From Deltaproteobacteria bacterium (GTDB taxonomy: Bacteria; Desulfobacterota_B; Binatia; UBA9968): DNA of 9,595 bases. The position numbers and the translations under genes are program-made. Positions 1 to 6,086 of this stretch are shown here, piece by piece. The notes below the pieces were generated by a model. It was not told the origin of the DNA, searched no databases, and saw only the letters and a program-made list of their open reading frames with translations. The stretch is taken from positions 1 to 9,595 of the forward strand of contig JACPSF010000397.1 in the NCBI GenBank assembly GCA_016193385.1. Direction: 5' to 3'. Within the stretch, counting starts at the first letter, position 1; each line of letters starts with the position of its first letter.

Positions 1-515
1 TTGGCGGCGGCTTCCACCGGGATATGGGTAACCTTATTGATGTCGATTCCCGCCAGCTTGGCGAAAGCGGGCCAGGTAACCATGATGGCGGCCCCGGTGG
101 CCTCAGCAAAGCTCTTCCCCTCCACGTCTTTGGGCTTACGGATTCCTTTCTCTTCAAACGACAGGAAACTCTCTGGGGCCTTTCCGCCGAGCACTCCGAT
201 AATCGTTACCGGCGCTCCCTTGCCAGTGGATATGATCGACGTCGGGAGATTTGCTTCACCGAATTGCGCCTTTCCCGCCGCAACGATCTTCGCCGTGTCT
301 CCGCTACCGAAGCCGCGGGTAATCGTGACGTCGAGTCCCTTGGCCGCATAATATCCCTTTTCCTTGGCGACGAAAAAACCCGCATGATACCCGCCGACGA
401 CCCAGCCGAGCTGGACCAGGACTTTTTTGTTCTGGGCCTGTGAGTGCGGAGGAAAGGCTGCTGAGAAAACGAGTCCGCACACAGCTACGAGTGCCGCGCA
501 AACGATTTTTTTCAT
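1..515 (-). CDS. NMT1/THI5-like ABC transporter substrate-binding protein (5' part, runs off the window)
   Basis: Periplasmic binding protein of an ABC importer of the NMT1/THI5/SsuA type, whose members bind small organic molecules such as pyrimidine precursors, sulfonates or aromatics. Read on the minus strand from ATG at 515, the frame stays open for 171 codons to the window edge. The N-terminus (MKKIVCAALVAVCGLVFSAA) is a Sec signal peptide, with likely cleavage after the SQA near residue 27. The mature start contains VLVQLGWVVGGYHAGFFVAK, then EKGYYAAKGLDVTI, a GFGSGD loop and AAGKAQFGEA, all in the order expected for the first lobe of this fold; KPKDVEGKSFAEATG follows near residue 135. 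A strong AAGGAGG lies 9 bases before the ATG and fixes the start. About half the protein is outside the window, so the ligand cannot be inferred. No permease or ATPase gene is visible here. Family call is firm; substrate unknown. Confidence 0.9.
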   Translation of the reverse strand, partial: MKKIVCAALVAVCGLVFSAAFPPHSQAQNKKVLVQLGWVVGGYHAGFFVAKEKGYYAAKGLDVTITRGFGSGDTAKIVAAGKAQFGEANLPTSIISTGKGAPVTIIGVLGGKAPESFLSFEEKGIRKPKDVEGKSFAEATGAAIMVTWPAFAKLAGIDINKVTHIPVEAAA

Positions 516-524
516 CGGAATCTG

Positions 525-531
525 CCTCCTT
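525..531 (-). promoter_or_regulatory. Ribosome binding site of the substrate-binding protein gene
   Basis: On the minus strand the sequence reads AAGGAGG, followed by nine bases and the ATG at 515. It is a near-perfect Shine-Dalgarno element and decides the start codon. Confidence 0.85.
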
Positions 532-558
532 GTTTAGAATCTCGTGCGAGGGTTACCC

Positions 559-585
559 GGATAGCTTAACTGGCCAGAAGCTACC
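559..585. repeat. Inverted repeat with palindromic core upstream of the binding-protein gene
   Basis: TAGCTT at 562-567 and AAGCTA at 578-583 are perfect inverted arms, extended outward by GG (559-560, after skipping one A) and CC (584-585). The loop contains the perfect 8-base palindrome CTGGCCAG at 570-577. A second, imperfect repeat follows: ACCCT (586-590) pairs with AGGGT (607-611) around CTT/AAG. Neither is followed by a T run, so an operator or an RNA hairpin in the 5' leader is more likely than a terminator. Confidence 0.45.
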
Positions 586-607
586 ACCCTGCTTTGATCG
601 AAGTCAA
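578..607 (-). promoter_or_regulatory. Possible promoter of the substrate-binding protein gene
   Basis: On the minus strand TTGACT (602-607) is followed after 18 bases by TAGCTT (578-583). The -35 matches consensus at five of six bases but the -10 only at three. The -10 lies inside the inverted repeat at 562-583, so a regulator binding that repeat could control it. Weak prediction by eye. Confidence 0.3.
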
Positions 608-635
608 GGGTAGCGCGCGCCGTCCTGTTTACCTT

Positions 636-960
636 TTAATCAATCGCAGCTATTGCCGAAATTTCTACCAACACCTCGGGTTGCATTAGCGCAGCAACAA
701 ATATTGTAGCCCCAGATGCGCGCGCTCCTGCCAAAACCTCGTGTTTTGCCTTCATCCCGACGGTTTTGTACTCGTTCTGGGCAAACGCAACGACGTAAGT
801 ATCAAGCCTGACAATGTCCTCCAACGATGCTCCCGCCGCCTCCAATGCGGCCTTCACGTTCAGCATGGTCTGACGCACCTGCGCAGCCAGATCGATGGTT
901 TGGAAGTGTCTGGTTTTGGCGTCAGAATTCAGTCCGACAATATTTCTCTCAGACAGTGGC
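636..960 (-). pseudogene. RidA (YjgF/UK114) family protein, N-terminus missing
   Basis: RidA-family proteins hydrolyse reactive enamine/imine intermediates or act as related small-molecule deaminases, and usually have 125-135 residues as trimers. The minus-strand frame encodes a clear RidA C-terminal part: VGLNSDAKT, then DLAAQVRQTMLNVKAALEAA, then GASLEDIVRLDTYV, and the terminal MQPEVLVEISAIAAID with stop at 636-638. Only about 108 codons fit, starting from around 960. The canonical start region, with the GPYSQAV-type segment, is absent. The frame is closed by a TAG at 987-989, and no ATG, GTG or TTG with a ribosome binding site precedes the conserved part. A GTG at 878 would give 80 residues but would cut off the conserved VGLNSD segment. 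The missing region now holds the promoter of the divergent gene at 1063. Most likely a 5'-truncated remnant; an unusual start or a sequence error is possible. Confidence 0.7.
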
Positions 961-997
961 CACGATCCCGTAGGATGACACAGAGCCTAAAATTAGT

Positions 998-1026
998 TTG
1001 ACAAGCGAATCGACATGGAATAGATA
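998..1026 (+). promoter_or_regulatory. Sigma70-like promoter of the racemase-family gene
   Basis: TTGACA at 998-1003 is a perfect -35. After 17 bases comes TAGATA at 1021-1026 as a weak -10 (three of six). Transcription would begin near 1033, giving a leader of about 30 bases before the ATG at 1063. Confidence 0.45.
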
Positions 1027-1062
1027 TCCGCCCGAGATTAAGGCTTTTCGGTGCTATCGGGC

Positions 1063-1776
1063 ATGAGCGCTCAGAACCGTATCGGTCTCATTATTCCTTC
1101 CAGCAACCGTCTCACTGAGCCACAATTTCAGCGATACGCTCCGCCCGACATCGGGGTCCATGTCATGCGACTGCGCATGACCGGCCGGTGGCATAAGCCG
1201 CTGAAGGAACTCAAAGAAGACATTGGTGAGGCGGCAGCCGTGCTCGCTGACACCAAGCCAGGAATTATCGTGTTCCACTGCACCGCGACTTCTATGGAAG
1301 AAGGGCTCGCCGGGGAGGCCGAAATCGTGGACGCGGTTCAAACCTCCAGTGGCTGCCAGGCCATCACCACCGGCGAAGCAATCAACCAGGCGTTGAACCG
1401 CCTCGGGATCAGAAAACTCATCCTTATCAGCCCTTACGCCAAGGAGACCAACCAACACGAGATCCGCTATTTGCGCGAGGCGGGCTTTGAAGTCCTGCAG
1501 GATTTTGGCTTGGGGCTTTCCGGCGGCGGGGATGAATACATCAACATCAGTCCCCAACGCTGGAGGGAGATCGTTCTGGAGAACGCCCGTTCGGAGGCGG
1601 ATGGCTATCTCCTAAGCTGCACCAACACGACCATGATCGAAGTCATCGACGATTTGGAGCGCCGTCTCGGAAAGCCCGTTGTTACCAGCAACCAGGCTAC
1701 GCTTTGGGCTTGCCTGGCAAAGCTCGGCGCGCTCCGCCCTATCCCTGGACTTGGCCGGCTATTCCATCCCAATTAA
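1063..1776 (+). CDS. Asp/Glu racemase-superfamily enzyme, maleate isomerase / arylmalonate decarboxylase type
   Basis: Cytosolic cofactor-independent enzyme of the Asp/Glu racemase superfamily, 237 residues, the usual length. The maleate isomerase/arylmalonate decarboxylase branch is indicated by RIGLIIPSSNRLTEP near the N-terminus, the segment LGIRKLILISPYAKETNQ, and LLSCTNTTMIEVIDDLERRL followed by KPVVTSNQATLWA. Cys73 (in VFHCTATS) and Cys186 (in LLSCTNT) fall at the two active-site positions of maleate isomerase; arylmalonate decarboxylase keeps only the second Cys, so an isomerase or racemase chemistry is the better guess. ATG 1063 is preferred to the in-frame GTG at 1051 because homologues begin shortly before RIGLI; neither has a strong ribosome binding site. 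It lies upstream of the HyuA/HyuB genes on the same strand but 302 bases away, so it may be a separate unit. Hydantoin racemase is an alternative within the superfamily, less well supported by the motifs. Confidence 0.82.
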   Translation: MSAQNRIGLIIPSSNRLTEPQFQRYAPPDIGVHVMRLRMTGRWHKPLKELKEDIGEAAAVLADTKPGIIVFHCTATSMEEGLAGEAEIVDAVQTSSGCQAITTGEAINQALNRLGIRKLILISPYAKETNQHEIRYLREAGFEVLQDFGLGLSGGGDEYINISPQRWREIVLENARSEADGYLLSCTNTTMIEVIDDLERRLGKPVVTSNQATLWACLAKLGALRPIPGLGRLFHPN

Positions 1777-2078
1777 ATTCTGTCCAGACTCCGCATACAG
1801 CCTTTGCCTTTACACTTTTAGAGTGGCTCCGGACCGTGGCGCTCCTGCCCATCGGCAGTCGCGAAGTTCTCATGTTCGGTATCGCGATCTCAGGTTGACT
1901 CCCTGTCCGCAAAGCCTTATAAGAGCCCGCAGAATGGCCGTTACGCGAACCCGCGTGAGACAGGAAGTTAGCGTGTGATGAGGTCGCGACTTTCGCATTC
2001 GCTGAAGAAGGGATCTCCTTGCTGAAAGAGCTTGAGGCCTCAGGTTTTGTCGACGCCCTTTACAGGAAGTGACGGGGA
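1777..2078 (+). other. Intergenic leader upstream of hyuA; possible 3' remnant of a lost gene
   Basis: No intact gene is seen in these 302 bases. The first 120 bases show no terminator. A promoter lies at 1895-1923. Two very short frames follow it (ATG 1934 to TGA 1978, 14 codons; ATG 1978 to 2025, 15 codons, overlapping as TGATG), with weak or no ribosome binding sites. From 1959 to the stop at 2070-2072 an open stretch without a start reads like real protein, ending GISLLKELEASGFVDALYRK, in which the final AGGAAG (2064-2069) also serves as ribosome binding site for hyuA. It may be the tail of a deleted upstream gene; I cannot assign its family. Confidence 0.35.
1895..1923 (+). promoter_or_regulatory. 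Sigma70-like promoter of the hyuA-hyuB unit
   Basis: TTGACT (1895-1900), a 17-base spacer and TATAAG (1918-1923): five of six matches in both hexamers at optimal spacing. Transcription would begin near 1930, leaving an untranslated leader of about 150 bases before hyuA, long enough for leader regulation. Confidence 0.5.
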
Positions 2079-4184
2079 ATGACGCGCTACCGCGTGGGAG
2101 TGGATGTTGGGGGCACGTTCACCGATGTCGTCTTCATGGACGACGCCGGTGAGGTAACCATCAAAAAAGTCCTCTCCACTCCGAAGGATTACAGCGAAGG
2201 AATCCTGGACGCTATCGGCCCGTCCCTTAAAGAGAAAGGTCTGGAAGGACGCGAGATCGAGGCGGTCATCCACGGCACGACCATAGCCACAAACGCGATC
2301 CTGACACGGTCAGGAGCAAAAGCTGGTCTCATCACAACGCGGGGTTTCCGTGACGTCCTGGAGTTCGGGAGAATTCGGAGACCGCAGCTCTACGACATGG
2401 AATGGGAAAGGCCCACCCCTCTGGTTCCCAGGTATCTTCGAATGGAAGTCGACGAACGAATCGCCTCTGACGGAGAGGTGCTCGTCCCCCTCGACATGGC
2501 TGGCGTGGCGCGGGCGGTTCGCTCCTTACTGGAGGAAAAGGTTGAGTCTGTAGCGGTATGTCTTATCAATTCGTATCGGAACCCGAAACACGAAGCGGAG
2601 ATCGGTCGCTATCTCGCGAGCGAAGCTCCGGGCATCTTTGTCAATCTGTCGAGTGTCCTCCTCCCCGAAATCAAGGAGTTTGAACGCGCCAGCACCACGG
2701 TTGTGAATGCTTATGTCCAACCGGTTGTGAAGGGCTACGTGGAGAGCTTCGCTCAGAAGCTCGGAAGCATCGGAATCGTCTGTCCGCTTCTTGTCATGCA
2801 GTCGAACGGAGGCGTGACTCCTGCTCGCAGAGCCATCGATCAGCCAATCCACATCATCGAATCCGGTCCTGCCGCAGGGGTCATCGGCACGCTTTTCATG
2901 GCGCGGCGGACCGGAATGGAGAATCTTATCAGCTTTGACATGGGTGGCACGACAGCCAAGGCCTGCATCGTCGAAAAGGGCGAAGTGACTAAAACCAACG
3001 AGTACGAGGTTGGAGCCGGCCTCAACATAGGCCATCGGATGCTGAAGGGCGGAGGCCACGTGGTGCGGGTCCCTATCCTGGACATTGCCGAAGTCGGGGC
3101 CGGAGGGGGAAGCATCGCCTGGATTGCCGTGGGAGGGATTCTAAAAGTGGGCCCTCAGAGCGCCGGAGCCAGCCCCGGACCCGTGGGCTACGACCTCGGG
3201 GGAAGCGACCCGACGGTGACAGACGCCAATGTGGCTCTGGGCTACCTGAACCCCGAATACCTGGCTGGAGGGGCCCTACGGCTCAACGCGGACGCCGCAC
3301 GCCGCTCCCTCCATGACCGGATTGCCCGGCCTTTGGGGCTTGAGCTGGTGCAAGCCGCGTACGGCATTCATGTTATCTCCAATGCGACCATGGTCAGAGC
3401 GGTCCGCGCGGTCTCCATCGAACGCGGGCGCGACCCGAGGAAGTTCGCACTCTGGGCTTTCGGAGGGAGCGGTCCGGTCCACGCGGCGCATCTTGCCCAG
3501 GAGATGGAGATGGTCCGAGTCGTCGTCCCTCCTGCACCAGGATTGTTTAGCTCCCTCGGGCTCCTCTTTTCGGACCTGGAACACCATTACACGCAGACTT
3601 TCTGGAACAAGTTCGCCGATGCCAGGCTCGAAGACGTTAACGAGGCCTGGACCCGGCTCGTGAGAAAGGCGTGCGACGATCTGGCGTGGGAAGGCTACGC
3701 TAACGAGAGAGCCCAGATGCAGGCGATAGCTGACGTCCGATATGTGGGTCAAAACTCGGATCTAGCCATTCCTCTGCCCAACGGTTCCCTGAGGCTCGAA
3801 AGCCTGGCTATTCTACGCGAGGCCTTTGAGCAAGAACACGAGCACACGTATGGGTATCGCGTCCCTGAGAGTTCGGTCCAGTTCGTCAACTTGAGGGTGA
3901 TTGCTCGAGGGCTCAGAGAAAGGCCGCAAACATTCCAGGGCCTGACTCGCTCGTTGAATCCTTCCCCCGCAGCCTGCCTTCCGAGTCGCCAACGACGCGC
4001 TTACTTTGGCCCGGCTTTCGGCTGGATCGAGACTTCCGTCGTGAGCCGGGATCACCTCGATCATAGCTCTCAGGAAGGACCGCTCATCGTCGAGGAATAC
4101 GACTCGACCACAGTGGTTCCGCCGCGCTGTCGTGCCCGGAGGGACGAATGGGGGAACATCAATGTGGAAGTCCGCAGGTCTTAG
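2079..4184 (+). CDS. hyuA: Hydantoinase/oxoprolinase/acetone carboxylase-type ATP-binding subunit (HyuA)
   Basis: ATP-dependent subunit of the hydantoinase A / 5-oxoprolinase / acetone carboxylase beta family, an ASKHA-fold kinase-like protein that phosphorylates the substrate (or bicarbonate) so the partner subunit can open a ring or carboxylate. At 701 residues it is full length. The N-terminal domain begins with [10 protein letters not shown] (7-16), a phosphate-binding loop, and has [10 protein letters not shown] (65-74). The central domain contains MQSNGG (240-245), ESGPAAG (261-267), DMGGT (287-291), AGGGS (341-345), QSAGASPGP (360-368) and FGGSGP (461-466). [11 protein letters not shown] starts the C-terminal domain. 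All expected motifs are intact. ATG 2079 is preceded by AGGAAG at nine bases. The stop lies four bases before the best start of the next gene, so the two are translated together. Substrate cannot be told: hydantoins, oxoproline, N-methylhydantoin and ketones are all handled by this family. Confidence 0.93.
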   Translation: MTRYRVGVDVGGTFTDVVFMDDAGEVTIKKVLSTPKDYSEGILDAIGPSLKEKGLEGREIEAVIHGTTIATNAILTRSGAKAGLITTRGFRDVLEFGRIRRPQLYDMEWERPTPLVPRYLRMEVDERIASDGEVLVPLDMAGVARAVRSLLEEKVESVAVCLINSYRNPKHEAEIGRYLASEAPGIFVNLSSVLLPEIKEFERASTTVVNAYVQPVVKGYVESFAQKLGSIGIVCPLLVMQSNGGVTPARRAIDQPIHIIESGPAAGVIGTLFMARRTGMENLISFDMGGTTAKACIVEKGEVTKTNEYEVGAGLNIGHRMLKGGGHVVRVPILDIAEVGAGGGSIAWIAVGGILKVGPQSAGASPGPVGYDLGGSDPTVTDANVALGYLNPEYLAGGALRLNADAARRSLHDRIARPLGLELVQAAYGIHVISNATMVRAVRAVSIERGRDPRKFALWAFGGSGPVHAAHLAQEMEMVRVVVPPAPGLFSSLGLLFSDLEHHYTQTFWNKFADARLEDVNEAWTRLVRKACDDLAWEGYANERAQMQAIADVRYVGQNSDLAIPLPNGSLRLESLAILREAFEQEHEHTYGYRVPESSVQFVNLRVIARGLRERPQTFQGLTRSLNPSPAACLPSRQRRAYFGPAFGWIETSVVSRDHLDHSSQEGPLIVEEYDSTTVVPPRCRARRDEWGNINVEVRRS

Positions 4185-4188
4185 AGAC

Positions 4189-5937
4189 ATGGCCAAAGAA
4201 TCTCGCCGCGACCCTATCACGTTCGAGCTCATGCAGCATGCCATCGCTGCGATCGCCGACCAGATGGCCGTCACTGTAGTGAGAACCGCCAGGTCGACCG
4301 TGGCCAAGGAGGTGATGGATTTCTCCACGGCTTTGTGCAACGCCGACGGCGAGCTTGTGGCTCTTGGACTGTGCTTGCCGCTGATGCTGGGGAGCATCCC
4401 TCCCGCCGTCCAGGCCGTTCTGAAGCGCTTTCGCAATGATTGTCATCCCGGAGACGTCTATGTCCTGAACGATCCCTACGACGGCGGGGCCCACCTCCCG
4501 GATATCTACATGTTCAAGCCTGTCTTTATCGGCGACAACGTCCTTGGCTTCTCCTGCACGGTCATGCACCACGCCGACATCGGGGGCATTGCCGCGGGAG
4601 GCATTTCCTCGGCCGCTACCGAGATCTACCAGGAAGGACTCTGCATCCCTCCGCTAAAACTTTTCGATCGAGGGAAACCCAATGAAACCCTTCTATCGAT
4701 CATCCGACGAAACGTCCGCGTTCCCGAGACGGTCATGGCAGACATCTCGTCGCAAGTGGCCGCCTGCGCCGAGGGTGAAGAAGGGTTGATCGCGCTGGTC
4801 CAGGAGTATGGGTTAGAGACCACCCAATGGTATCTGCGAGACCTGCTGGACTACAGCGAGGAACGCACTCGGGATGCGATTCGAAAGCTCCCCGACGGCG
4901 AGTTCTCTTTCTGCGATCACCTGGACGACGACGGCTTGACTACGGACCCCATTCCCATCCGGGTAAGCTTGAAGAAGCTGGGTGACGAACTCACCGCCGA
5001 TTTCACCGGGACGGCTCCCCAGGTGAAGGGCGCGATGAACATGACCCGGTCTTACGCCCTGTCGAGCTTTTATTTCGCCGTCCGCTGCATCCTCGACCCC
5101 GACATCCCGAACAACGAGGGTTTTTTTCGTCCTCTGAAAGTGGTGACCGTCCCGGGTACGCTCGTGGATGCTTTGCCCCCGGCTCCTGTCGCCTCCAGGG
5201 TGCTCACGGCGATTCGGGCTTCAGACACCCTTCTCGGAGCCCTTGCCCAGATGTTGCCGGAAAGAATCCTGGCCTGCGGTGTCGCCACGGACTGCAACAT
5301 CAGCGTGTCGGGCTATTATCCCGATCGGGGACCCTTTGTCCAGCTGGACTGGCTTCCCGGATCATGGGGCGGCCGTCCTGATAAGGATGGCATCGACCAC
5401 CTGGCGGGTCTGTGCTCCAACTTTTCCAACACCCCTGTGGAAGTGATCGAGATCGAATCCCCCCTTCTGGTGGAAGAGTACTCGCTCGTGCCCGACAGCG
5501 CTGGGGTCGGCAAGTTTCGGGGCGGCCTGTCGGTGACCCGCAAGTGGCGACTACGCGGGGCTGAGGAGGCCAAGGTGCACATGCGGGCGGATCGGCTGAA
5601 GTTCCTCCCCTATAGCTTGCAGGGGGGCAAGCCAGGTCGTCCGGGGCAAACCCTCCTCTCCGCGAACGGCGCGATCCGGCAGATGCCCTCTAAATTCCAG
5701 ATCACGATCAAGCGAGGAGACTGGATCCAGCACCAGACTGCAGGGGCGGGTGGGTGGGGGGATGTGCTGGGGCGAGATCCGGAGAGGGTCCTCAAGGACG
5801 TTCGCGACGGCAAGATCTCCGCGGAGCACGCAACGGGCGAGTACGGCGTCGCCCTATCCCCGGATGGACGAAGCATCGACCGGGAGAGGACCGAAGCCTT
5901 GCGCGCCGCCCTACGCAAACGCGACTCCGGAGCCTAG
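4189..5937 (+). CDS. hyuB: Hydantoinase B/oxoprolinase family subunit, first copy (HyuB1)
   Basis: Partner of HyuA in the ATP-dependent cyclic amidase/carboxylase complex, 582 residues from ATG 4189, close to the usual 520-600. Typical signatures in order: RRDPITFELMQHAIAAIADQ at the start, HPGDVYVLNDPYDGGAH (86-102), HHADIGG (127-133), EIYQEGLCIPP (145-155), the KFRGGLSVTR segment, and near residue 519 GAGGWGDVLGRDPERVLKDV followed by the helical tail. ATG 4189 is chosen because homologues begin just before RDPITFE; it lies four bases after the hyuA stop. An in-frame ATG at 4162 inside the end of hyuA, behind GGGGGA, would add nine residues and is a real alternative. No frameshift or missing motif is seen. 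It forms the A-B pair with the upstream gene and alone would suffice for a hydantoinase-type enzyme. Confidence 0.92.
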   Translation: MAKESRRDPITFELMQHAIAAIADQMAVTVVRTARSTVAKEVMDFSTALCNADGELVALGLCLPLMLGSIPPAVQAVLKRFRNDCHPGDVYVLNDPYDGGAHLPDIYMFKPVFIGDNVLGFSCTVMHHADIGGIAAGGISSAATEIYQEGLCIPPLKLFDRGKPNETLLSIIRRNVRVPETVMADISSQVAACAEGEEGLIALVQEYGLETTQWYLRDLLDYSEERTRDAIRKLPDGEFSFCDHLDDDGLTTDPIPIRVSLKKLGDELTADFTGTAPQVKGAMNMTRSYALSSFYFAVRCILDPDIPNNEGFFRPLKVVTVPGTLVDALPPAPVASRVLTAIRASDTLLGALAQMLPERILACGVATDCNISVSGYYPDRGPFVQLDWLPGSWGGRPDKDGIDHLAGLCSNFSNTPVEVIEIESPLLVEEYSLVPDSAGVGKFRGGLSVTRKWRLRGAEEAKVHMRADRLKFLPYSLQGGKPGRPGQTLLSANGAIRQMPSKFQITIKRGDWIQHQTAGAGGWGDVLGRDPERVLKDVRDGKISAEHATGEYGVALSPDGRSIDRERTEALRAALRKRDSGA

Positions 5938-6017
5938 GCTGTGCCTTTTTCTAGCCCACTTCGCCCCCACCCTTTATCACCGATTTGACGGCTGCCGCAC
6001 GGAGTGGCGCTGTGACG
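5938..6017 (+). other. Short gap between hyuB1 and the second-module promoter
   Basis: No gene, and no hairpin followed by a T run, is seen in these 80 bases, so transcription from hyuA may read through into the second module. Confidence 0.5.
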
Positions 6018-6047
6018 TTGACATACTGTCGCCGCCTGTAACATAAT
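6018..6047 (+). promoter_or_regulatory. Sigma70-like promoter before the second HyuB gene
   Basis: A perfect TTGACA (6018-6023), an 18-base spacer and CATAAT (6042-6047, five of six). It lies in a locally AT-richer stretch between hyuB1 and hyuB2. Transcription would begin near 6054 with a leader of about 33 bases. The best promoter match in the window. Confidence 0.6.
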
Positions 6048-6065
6048 TCAACTTTCGTAAAATAC

Positions 6066-6081
6066 AGGAGGGATGTCAGGA
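6066..6081 (+). promoter_or_regulatory. Ribosome binding region of the second HyuB gene
   Basis: AGGAGGG (6066-6072) lies 14 bases before the ATG at 6087 and a second AGGA (6078-6081) lies five bases before it. The stronger element is closer to an ATG at 6073, which only opens a 10-codon frame, so a tiny upstream frame overlaps the true start. Confidence 0.5.
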
Positions 6082-6086
6082 CTGCC

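Noticed and set aside
1679..1978. Overlapping plus-strand frames at the end of the racemase-type gene and beyond
   Set aside because: No domain, no ribosome binding site, composed partly of out-of-frame reading of the upstream gene.
2526..3752. Several minus-strand frames of 90-180 codons opposite HyuA
   Set aside because: Antisense shadows of a gene with intact family motifs; no protein-like features or start signals.
4132..4188. Longer HyuB1 start at GTG 4132
   Set aside because: It would overlap hyuA by more than 50 bases and add residues not seen in the family; ATG 4189 fits the conserved N-terminus.
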